Below are positions 1 to 4,851 of a DNA stretch of 8,470 bases, in pieces. Within the stretch, counting starts at the first letter, position 1. Each line of letters begins with the position of its first letter. The DNA lies in contig CANEFU010000042.1 of NCBI GenBank assembly GCA_947426875.1, forward strand, positions 1-8,470, in the 5' to 3' direction. The notes beneath the pieces were generated by a model. The model was not told the DNA's origin. It was given only the letters and a program-made list of their open reading frames with translations, and searched no databases. Source of the DNA: an uncultured Clostridium sp. GTDB lineage: Bacteria > Bacillota > Clostridia > TANB77 > CAG-508. A program made the position numbers and the translations under genes.

Positions 1-299
1 CTTTAACAAAAGGAATTATTATTGCTGATACTAAATTTGAATTTGGTGTTGATGAAACTGGTAAATTAGTTATTGGAGATGAAGTATTAACTCCAGATTC
101 TAGTAGATTTTGGCCTGCTTCCGATTATCAAGTTGGTCGTAGTCAAAAAAGTTTTGATAAACAATACCTTCGTGATTGGATTAAATCTTCTGGATATGAC
201 CCTGAATCTGGTACTCCCATTCCAGATGATGTCATTCAAACAACTTCTAATAAATATAGAGAAGCTTACGAAATCCTTACAGGAAAGAAATTTGAATAA
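1..299 (+). CDS. purC: Phosphoribosylaminoimidazole-succinocarboxamide synthase (SAICAR synthase), C-terminal part
   Basis: The reading frame is open from base 3, so the first two bases belong to a split codon and the 5' end lies outside the window. It gives 98 residues before a TAA stop at 297-299. The visible part carries hallmarks of SAICAR synthase: GIIIADTKFEFG near its start, then DEVLTPDSSRFWPA, then SFDKQYLRDW, and a tail ending in AYEILTGKKFE. The enzyme joins aspartate to CAIR using ATP to make SAICAR, step 7 of IMP synthesis, in the cytoplasm. The long tail after the RDW motif and the wording of these motifs match the longer, roughly 300-residue class that includes yeast Ade1, rather than the short E. 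coli/B. subtilis class of about 240 residues. It is the only visible enzyme gene besides purN on the plus strand and is closed by its own terminator at 310-334. Identity is very secure; the full length cannot be judged. Confidence 0.95.
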   Translation, partial: LTKGIIIADTKFEFGVDETGKLVIGDEVLTPDSSRFWPASDYQVGRSQKSFDKQYLRDWIKSSGYDPESGTPIPDDVIQTTSNKYREAYEILTGKKFE

Positions 300-309
300 A
301 TCCATTTAA

Positions 310-334
310 GGAGCCCTCAAAGAGAGCTCCTTTT
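310..334 (+). terminator. Rho-independent terminator of purC
   Basis: An inverted repeat GGAGC...GCTCC (310-314 with 326-330) continues inward as CTC/GAG after one mismatch, with an AAA loop, giving an 8-pair stem. TTTT follows at once. It lies 10 bases after the purC stop, so it very probably ends the purC transcript and separates it from the small-protein cassette downstream. Confidence 0.85.
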
Positions 335-378
335 CTATTGTATCAGAAAAATTAATTTTTCCTATCCATTCTATTTAT

Positions 379-407
379 TTGATTTTTTATGTAAATGGTG
401 CTATAAT
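379..407 (+). promoter_or_regulatory. Sigma-70-type promoter for the small acidic protein gene
   Basis: TTGATT (379-384) is followed after exactly 17 bases by a perfect TATAAT (402-407). Transcription would start near 413-415, about 60 bases before the TTG start codon. It sits between the purC terminator and the next gene, so that gene appears to be its own transcription unit. The spacing and the perfect -10 make this a convincing prediction from sequence alone. Confidence 0.75.
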
Positions 408-415
408 TGTAAACA

Positions 416-456
416 GTGAGAAGCTACTCACCGTATTAATCTGGGTTGTAACCTAG
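416..456 (+). promoter_or_regulatory. Structured 5' leader with two small hairpins
   Basis: Two short stems follow the predicted transcription start. The first is GTGAG (416-420) with CTCAC (427-431) around a 6-base loop. The second is CTGGGT (441-446) with ACCTAG (451-456), one pair being G-U, around a TGTA loop. The second ends two bases before the long Shine-Dalgarno sequence. The hairpins could protect the 5' end, keep the ribosome site open, or bind a protein or RNA. The leader does not match a purine riboswitch or a T-box that I can recognise. The pairing is seen in the sequence; any regulatory role is inference. Confidence 0.45.
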
Positions 457-457
457 A

Positions 458-469
458 AGAAAGGAGGTG
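458..469 (+). promoter_or_regulatory. Extended Shine-Dalgarno sequence that fixes a TTG start
   Basis: AGAAAGGAGGTG is complementary over all 12 bases to the 16S rRNA 3' tail typical of Bacillota (CACCUCCUUUCU). A GTG at 467-469 in the same reading frame lies inside this site, so it cannot serve as the start. The TTG at 476-478 lies 8 bases after AGGAGG and is the only start with correct spacing. Confidence 0.7.
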
Positions 470-475
470 GACGAA

Positions 476-649
476 TTGCCTATCTTTGAAGATTCTTATG
501 TTGAAGAAACATGTTCAGAAGTAGCAGAAGCCACTTCAGATATGATTCAACAGCGAACAGATTTGTTTTTCGAGCTATCTGAAGGCAACTTTGACAAAGC
601 AATAAAAGATGTAGAAAGTTTGTCTGAAGAAGAAGGTGCCCCTATTTAA
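476..649 (+). CDS. Small acidic protein of unknown function, 57 residues
   Basis: The product is not recognised. The chosen TTG start gives a protein beginning MPIFEDSYVEE and ending SLSEEEGAPI. It has 16 Asp/Glu against 3 Lys/Arg, so it is strongly acidic. It has one Cys at position 13, no membrane segment and no signal peptide. The middle and C-terminal parts (about 15-50) look amphipathic and helical. Support for it being real comes from context: a good promoter, a 12-base Shine-Dalgarno match, an open frame filling the space, and a terminator placed exactly at its stop codon (TAA lies in the terminator loop). It is monocistronic, between purC and convergent purF. Codons such as CGA, CAG, GAG and GGC, less favoured in neighbouring genes, appear here, which may hint at a different history but the sample is tiny. 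It could be a regulator, an inhibitor or a stress protein; nothing in the sequence decides. Confidence 0.7.
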   Translation: MPIFEDSYVEETCSEVAEATSDMIQQRTDLFFELSEGNFDKAIKDVESLSEEEGAPI

Positions 650-661
650 TGGGGCACCTTT
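635..661. terminator. Bidirectional terminator between the small acidic protein gene and purF
   Basis: GGTGCCCC (635-642) pairs perfectly with GGGGCACC (651-658) around an 8-base loop. On the plus strand it is followed by TTTCTTTC and ends the small-protein transcript; the stop codon of that gene is in the loop. On the minus strand it lies 19 bases beyond the purF stop and is followed by TTCTTCTTC, so it probably also serves the converging purF transcript, though with a weaker U-tract. Confidence 0.85.
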
Positions 662-677
662 CTTTCTATTATATAAA

Positions 678-2099
678 TTAAAATTGTATTTTTTCAAAAC
701 TTTCTTTATCAATTTCATCTGGTACTTCAATTGGATACTTACTTGTAAAACATCCATCACAGAATCCTTTTACTTTACAGTCTTTTGTGATATCTTTTAA
801 ACTTTCTAAACTTAGATATTCTAAGCTATCCGCACCAACTTCTTGTCTAATTTCCTCTACTGTTTTACCATAAGCAATTAAATTCTCCCTTTTATCTACA
901 TCTGTTCCAAAATAACATCTATCAATAAAAGGTGGCGCAGCTACTCGAATATGAACTTCTTTTGCCCCAGCATCTTTCAATGATTTTATAATTTTTGTGA
1001 TAGTAGTTCCTCTTACAATGGAATCATCTACTAAAACTATTTTTTTGCCTTTTACTGTGTGATGTAAAGGATTTAATTTTAAGTTTACTAATTTCTTTCT
1101 TTTATTTTGTGTATTTTGAATAAACGTTCTTCCCACATATTTACTTTTTATAAAAACAATATCATATGGAATTTTAGATTCTTTTGAATAGCCTAATGCG
1201 GCATCATTTCCAGAATCCGGAACACTAGCTACAATATCAGCATCAACTGGTGCTTGTTTTGCTAAACATCTTCCAGCATTTTCACGGAAAATGTGAACAT
1301 TAATACCATCTACCGTAGAATCTGGTCTAGCAAAATAAATATACTCAAATACACACATTCCTTTTTTCTCATTTGGTAACACTTTTTCGCTTACCACTTC
1401 ATTATTGGTAATCGTTATTACTTCTCCCGGTTCAATATCACGTTCAAAAGTAGCTCCCATAATATCTAATGCACAACTTTCTGAAGCAAATACAATATCT
1501 TCTCCAAGATGTCCCATACAAAGAGGTCTAAAGCCTTGAGGGTCTCTTACTGCTATCATTTTTTGTGGTGATAAGATTAAAAGCGAATAAGCTCCTTTAA
1601 TAATTTTCATGGTATTTTTTACCGCTTCCTCAATAGAACCTGTTTTCAATCTCTCTCTTACAATCACATGACATATAATTTCTGTATCACTTGTAGTTGT
1701 AAAAATTGCACCTTGCTCCTCTAACTCCTTTTTGATTTCTACTGCATTTGTTAGATTTCCATTATGAACAATTGCTAAATTTCCTTTTTTATGTCTTACA
1801 ACCATTGGTTGTGCATTTTCTTTTTTGCTAATACCTGTGGTAGAATAACGAACATGTCCAATCGCCATCTTTCCTTGTGGCATAGTAGTTTGAACTTCCT
1901 TTGTAAAAACCTCTGAAACAAGACCTACATCTTTATGAAAATGAATAATACCATCTTCATTAATAGCCACACCACAACTCTCTTCTCCTCTATGTTGTAA
2001 CCCAGACAATCCTATACAAACTTGTCCTATTAAATCTTCTTTTGGCTCTTTTGAATAAATTCCAAAAACGCCACACTCTTCTTTTACTTTATCAAACAT
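678..2099 (-). CDS. purF: Amidophosphoribosyltransferase (glutamine PRPP amidotransferase), iron-sulfur type
   Basis: PurF makes phosphoribosylamine from PRPP and glutamine, the committed first step of purine synthesis, in the cytoplasm. The 473-residue product has the usual length. Residues 1-8 form a short propeptide ending just before Cys9 of CGVFG, which by family knowledge becomes the N-terminal nucleophile of the Ntn glutaminase domain (about 9-240). The phosphoribosyltransferase domain follows, with the PRPP loop IVLVDDSIVRGTT (354-366). Cys249, Cys395, Cys447 and Cys450 align with the four ligands of the 4Fe-4S cluster of the B. subtilis enzyme, the last two in CDGCFTSKYP, so this is the oxygen-sensitive, cluster-bearing class. 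The start is supported by AAAGGA 7 bases upstream. Oddities are PDSGND where PDSGIS is usual and IKSKYVGRTFI where IKNRYVGRTFI is usual. It stands apart from the purD-purL train, separated by the inverted purN. Confidence 0.97.
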   Translation of the reverse strand: MFDKVKEECGVFGIYSKEPKEDLIGQVCIGLSGLQHRGEESCGVAINEDGIIHFHKDVGLVSEVFTKEVQTTMPQGKMAIGHVRYSTTGISKKENAQPMVVRHKKGNLAIVHNGNLTNAVEIKKELEEQGAIFTTTSDTEIICHVIVRERLKTGSIEEAVKNTMKIIKGAYSLLILSPQKMIAVRDPQGFRPLCMGHLGEDIVFASESCALDIMGATFERDIEPGEVITITNNEVVSEKVLPNEKKGMCVFEYIYFARPDSTVDGINVHIFRENAGRCLAKQAPVDADIVASVPDSGNDAALGYSKESKIPYDIVFIKSKYVGRTFIQNTQNKRKKLVNLKLNPLHHTVKGKKIVLVDDSIVRGTTITKIIKSLKDAGAKEVHIRVAAPPFIDRCYFGTDVDKRENLIAYGKTVEEIRQEVGADSLEYLSLESLKDITKDCKVKGFCDGCFTSKYPIEVPDEIDKESFEKIQF

Positions 2100-2116
2100 T
2101 TCAAATTTCCTTTCTC

Positions 2117-2248
2117 TGAAACAAGAGGGACAGTCCTTTTTTGTTTCATTCTTTTTGTCGTTTTTTGTAAAATCTATTTTTCGACTTATATCTACTTAAT
2201 AACTGAAACAAAATAAACCTGTCCCCTTTTGTTTCTTTTTGTTTCATT
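2117..2248. repeat. Palindromic REP/MITE-like intergenic element
   Basis: TGAAACA (2117-2123) pairs with TGTTTCA (2142-2148), extended inward through GGA/TCC, to form one hairpin. TGAAACAAAA (2204-2213) pairs with TTTTGTTTCA (2237-2246) to form a second. GAAACAAGAGGGACAG (2118-2133) is a near-perfect inverted copy of CTGTCCCCTTTTGTTTC (2219-2235), so the element has imperfect terminal inverted repeats about 118 bp apart. TTTTTGTTTCATT occurs twice as a direct repeat (2138-2150 and 2236-2248). Related GGGACAG/GTCCCC cores occur again just after purN. There is no coding capacity. It resembles non-autonomous repeats of the kind linked to REP-associated transposases in Bacillota, but the family assignment is inference. 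Confidence 0.6.
2185..2211 (-). promoter_or_regulatory. Possible purF promoter inside the repeat element
   Basis: Read on the minus strand, TTGTTT (2211-2206) is followed after 15 bases by TATAAG (2190-2185). The -10 is fair and the spacer is short, so this is a weak prediction. purF needs a promoter in this gap because the upstream neighbour purN is divergent. If correct, the purF leader would be about 80 bases and would contain the 2117-2148 hairpin just before the ribosome binding site. Confidence 0.3.
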
Positions 2249-2275
2249 GACTTTATCCTAATTTCATGCTAAACT
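2247..2275 (+). promoter_or_regulatory. purN promoter
   Basis: TTGACT (2247-2252) and TAAACT (2270-2275) are separated by 17 bases, with an extended -10 TG one base before the hexamer (2267-2268). The predicted transcript starts near 2282 and has a short leader of about 23 bases. The first two bases of the -35 are also the last bases of the direct repeat of the palindromic element. Confidence 0.65.
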
Positions 2276-2291
2276 ACACATATATTAAATT

Positions 2292-2297
2292 AGGAGG
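2292..2297 (+). promoter_or_regulatory. purN: purN ribosome binding site, decides the start
   Basis: AGGAGG lies 7 bases before the ATG at 2305. An upstream in-frame ATG at 2266 has no ribosome site and overlaps the predicted promoter, so it is rejected as the start. Confidence 0.85.
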
Positions 2298-2304
2298 TAA
2301 TTTT

Positions 2305-2877
2305 ATGTATCATTTAGTCGTCTTTGCTTCTGGTAACGGTTCTACATTGCAAGCTATTATCGACAGTATAAACCATCATGAGTTAGAAGCTCAAATTGAT
2401 TTAGTTGTTTCTGATAATTCTAATGCCTATGCATTAAAAAGAGCAGAAGCAAATAATATCGCAACTTACACCATTCAAAGTAAAAATTTCGCACAAAGAG
2501 ATTTAGAATTATCTAATATACTTTCTAAATACTCTATTGACCTTATTGTTCTTGCTGGTTATTTAAAAATGATTGGCCCAAATTTACTTGAAAATTATAC
2601 TATTATCAACACTCACCCTTCTCTACTTCCTAAATATGGTGGAAAAGGTATGCATGGTATGCATGTTCACGAAGCTGTTGTTGCTGCAAAAGAAAAAGTT
2701 AGTGGTGCTACCATTCATTTTGTAAACCAAGAATATGATAAAGGTGCTATCATTCGTCAAACTAAAATAGAAGTTCTTCCTTCTGATACAGCTGAAGAAG
2801 TATCTCAAAAAGTACAAGCTGCTGAAAAAATTCAATTAATTCAAGTTTTAAATGATTTTGTTAATCATAAAATATAG
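2305..2877 (+). CDS. purN: Phosphoribosylglycinamide formyltransferase (GAR transformylase, folate-dependent)
   Basis: PurN transfers a formyl group from 10-formyltetrahydrofolate to GAR to give FGAR, step 3 of the pathway. The product has 190 residues, close to the usual size. It opens with the Rossmann-like VVFASGNGSTLQAI (5-18), which binds GAR phosphate. The catalytic set seen in the family is present: Asn102 and His104 in INTHPSLLP, and Asp145 in HFVNQEYDKGAII. The glycine-rich segment after HPSLLP (KYGGKGMHG) is also typical. The gene is divergent from purF and convergent with purD, the only member of this cluster in this position, and it has its own promoter and terminator. The TAG stop overlaps the first base of the GGGACAG repeat that follows. 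Identity is secure. Confidence 0.96.
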   Translation: MYHLVVFASGNGSTLQAIIDSINHHELEAQIDLVVSDNSNAYALKRAEANNIATYTIQSKNFAQRDLELSNILSKYSIDLIVLAGYLKMIGPNLLENYTIINTHPSLLPKYGGKGMHGMHVHEAVVAAKEKVSGATIHFVNQEYDKGAIIRQTKIEVLPSDTAEEVSQKVQAAEKIQLIQVLNDFVNHKI

Positions 2878-2910
2878 GGACAGGGGACGTAGACTATGTC
2901 CCCTATTTTT
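2877..2910. terminator. GGGAC palindrome acting as the purN terminator
   Basis: GGGGAC (2883-2888) pairs with GTCCCC (2898-2903), extended by G-U, T-A and A-T pairs to a 9-pair stem with a GAC loop; TATTTTTT follows. This is a good plus-strand terminator for purN. The sequence just before it, GGGACAG (2877-2883), repeats the core of the element upstream of purN, so the terminator seems to be built from the same repeat family. It also lies directly after the purD stop, but on the minus strand no T-run follows, so it would be a poorer terminator for purD. Confidence 0.75.
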
Positions 2911-4208
2911 TAGTGTTCATAAATCTCCCCAATATCTTTTCGATAATCTAATTTTGTGTCAATATTATTTTCCATGGCAGCATATGCCTTTTGTTTTGCT
3001 TCTTCTAAAGTTTCTCCATTCGTATGAATTGCAAATAATCTTGAAGTTCCTACTGACATATAACGATTACCTTCTACTGGTTTTGTGCTAGCAAAATAGA
3101 TTTTAGCACCTTTTTCTTTAATTTTCTTAGTTTCTAAAGTGAATTCACAAGGCTCACTATTTTTTATAGCATAATCTGGACTTACTACATAAACAGTAAA
3201 AGTATAATCATTTCTAAATTTACAATTCTCTTCTGATAATTTTTGCTCCCATATATTTTCCATTACTTCTGCAAATGGTGTTTCTAATGAGTTTAATACA
3301 TTGATTGCTTCTGGGTCTCCAAATCTTGCATTAAATTCAATGAATTTAATACCTTGTTTACATTTGAAAAATCCTCCATAAATAACACCTGTGAATTCTA
3401 AGCTATCTTTATTCACATATTCTATGGTATCTTGGATTAATTTACTACATTCATCTATATCTTTTTGCTCTAAGAATGGTAATAATCCATTTTCAAAGCT
3501 AAGGCATCCCATTCCTCCAGTACCTGGTCCTTTGTCTTCATCAAATCGATATGGATAATCAAAAGTAGTTGGTGTTACGACAATATTTTTTCCATCTGTT
3601 AATGCCATTACTGTAAACTCTCTGCCTTCTACTTTATCTTGAACAATTACTTTTCCATCACCTTCTAAGCAAGTTTTCGCATATTCAAATCCTTCTTGTT
3701 TTCCTTTGAAGTGAATACCTCCTACTTTAACACCTTTTCCTCCTGTTAACCCTTCTGGTTTTACAACAAAACTATCGTCTTCATAATTTTTCATCACTTC
3801 TTCTAATTGTTCTAATGTAGTAATACTTTCATTTTTGATAATCATTTCTGGTGCTAATTCTTTAACAATGTCTAATGCATATGTTTTACTCCATTCTACT
3901 TTTGCTCCTTGTGAAGTTGGTCCAAAGGTTTTTAGTCCCAATTCTCTTGCTAAGTCAATTAATCCTTCTTGCAATAAATTATCTTGACTAACTACACATG
4001 CTTCAATGTTTTCTTCCTCTACAAATTTTTTGACAAATTCTTTATCAAATGGGTCTCCTATTTTATATTTTCCATTTGATTTTTCTACTTCTTCCACAAC
4101 AGATGGATTAGCATATGGTAGAATAGCATATAATTCAAATCCTTTCGCAATTTGTTCTGCTAGTACTGCTTCACGACCACCATTTCCTAATAATAGACAT
4201 TTTTTCAT
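2910..4208 (-). CDS. purD: Phosphoribosylamine-glycine ligase (GAR synthetase), divergent type
   Basis: PurD joins glycine to phosphoribosylamine with ATP, step 2 of the pathway. The 432-residue product has the usual length and domain order: N-terminal domain with LLLGNGGREA (5-14), ATP-grasp domain with VVKPEGLTGGKGV (148-160), GPGTGGMGC (227-235) and the metal-binding EFNARFGDPE (291-300), then a C-terminal domain. It differs from the common bacterial form in several places: GGREA instead of GGREHA, VVSQDN (72-77) where a GPE motif is usual, and FDYPYRFDEDKGPGTGG where a QDYKRA-type segment is usual. Key ATP-grasp residues are kept, so activity is expected. The ribosome site is a purine-rich AAGGAAAG close before the ATG. 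It is the last gene of the minus-strand train, 34 bases after the HAD gene. The family is certain; the sub-branch is inferred. Confidence 0.94.
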   Translation of the reverse strand: MKKCLLLGNGGREAVLAEQIAKGFELYAILPYANPSVVEEVEKSNGKYKIGDPFDKEFVKKFVEEENIEACVVSQDNLLQEGLIDLARELGLKTFGPTSQGAKVEWSKTYALDIVKELAPEMIIKNESITTLEQLEEVMKNYEDDSFVVKPEGLTGGKGVKVGGIHFKGKQEGFEYAKTCLEGDGKVIVQDKVEGREFTVMALTDGKNIVVTPTTFDYPYRFDEDKGPGTGGMGCLSFENGLLPFLEQKDIDECSKLIQDTIEYVNKDSLEFTGVIYGGFFKCKQGIKFIEFNARFGDPEAINVLNSLETPFAEVMENIWEQKLSEENCKFRNDYTFTVYVVSPDYAIKNSEPCEFTLETKKIKEKGAKIYFASTKPVEGNRYMSVGTSRLFAIHTNGETLEEAKQKAYAAMENNIDTKLDYRKDIGEIYEH

Positions 4209-4237
4209 AACTTTCTTTCCTTCCCTTTTTATATTTC

Positions 4238-4255
4238 AAATATCAAATGATATTT
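4238..4255. repeat. AT-rich perfect dyad at the HAD/purD junction
   Basis: AAATATCA and TGATATTT form an 8-base perfect inverted repeat around a 2-base centre, spanning the stop codon of the HAD gene. It is too AT-rich and lacks a T-run to be a strong terminator. It could be a protein site or chance in an AT-rich genome. Confidence 0.3.
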
Positions 4256-4851
4256 AATAAACATAAGTCTTTTCTTAATTGCTCTGCATTTTGAAAAACA
4301 ATTCCATGAATTCCTACTTCTTGTGCTCTTTTTATATTTTCTTCATTATCATCTATAAACAAGGTTTCCTCTGCTACTATTTGCATTTGATTTAATACTT
4401 TTTTAAACGTTTGCTTATCTGATTTAAGCATTCCTATCTCATAAGAAAATATTTTTTTATCAAATATATCTATATCTTGATTTCTTGCTTCTATATATGA
4501 CATCCATTCTCTAACATGGTCAGATAATAATATGAGTTGATACTTCCCTTTTAATTGTTTCACAATTTCCATTGTTCCTTCCACTGGCTGGTTTAAATAT
4601 TCTCGAATTGTAGTCTTAAAATCATCTACTGTAATATTCCACTTCATTCCTTCTAATACTTCCTTGCCATATTCTTCTTCTTTTAAATTTCCTCTCATCA
4701 AGGCAAGAAACAGCTCATTTTTTTCTCTTTTTCGCTCTTTAAATTCTTTGATAGGAATACCATATTTCTTCTGCATTAGTGGTCCTACTCCAGCACCAAC
4801 ATATCCTGATATAATTACCTCTGACAAATCAAATATTATATTTTTAAACAT
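4243..4851 (-). CDS. HAD superfamily hydrolase-like protein, atypical motif I
   Basis: A 202-residue protein of the haloacid dehalogenase superfamily. Motif I is FDLSEVII (7-14): the nucleophile Asp8 is present, but the usual second Asp (general acid/base) is Ser10. Motif II is ILLSDH with Ser110, motif III is Lys143 in GMLKSDK, and motif IV is FIDDNEENI with Asp167 and Asp168. A helical cap of about 80 residues lies between motifs I and II, as in the subfamily that includes YihX-like sugar-phosphatases, where motif I reads DLGNV. Activity may therefore be phosphatase-like or altered; the substrate is unknown. The ATG overlaps the end of purB by 8 bases, with GGAAG inside purB as a likely ribosome site, so translation is probably coupled. 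Its place between purB and purD suggests a role tied to nucleotide metabolism, such as removing a phosphate from a nucleotide or a damaged intermediate, but that is inference. Confidence 0.85.
   Translation of the reverse strand: MFKNIIFDLSEVIISGYVGAGVGPLMQKKYGIPIKEFKERKREKNELFLALMRGNLKEEEYGKEVLEGMKWNITVDDFKTTIREYLNQPVEGTMEIVKQLKGKYQLILLSDHVREWMSYIEARNQDIDIFDKKIFSYEIGMLKSDKQTFKKVLNQMQIVAEETLFIDDNEENIKRAQEVGIHGIVFQNAEQLRKDLCLLNII

Noticed and set aside
87..305. Minus-strand open frame of 72 codons across the purC end.
   Set aside because: It lies opposite the conserved purC coding sequence, runs over the terminator side, and has no family resemblance.
408..475. T-box or purine riboswitch in the leader of the small gene.
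   Set aside because: There is no T-box consensus and no three-way junction with the conserved purine aptamer loops; the leader is also too short.
2117..2248. CRISPR-like array, because of repeated TTTTTGTTTCATT and GAAACA units.
   Set aside because: There are only two direct copies, they are short and mirrored by inverted copies, and there are no regular spacers or cas genes.
2266..2304. Longer purN starting at ATG 2266, adding 13 residues.
   Set aside because: That ATG overlaps the predicted promoter -10 region and has no ribosome site; AGGAGG is placed for ATG 2305, and the family begins at that point.
2852..3091. Plus-strand open frame of 79 codons running from the purN end into purD.
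   Set aside because: It crosses the purN terminator and lies opposite the conserved purD C-terminus; the hydrophobic translation is a by-product of AT-rich antisense.
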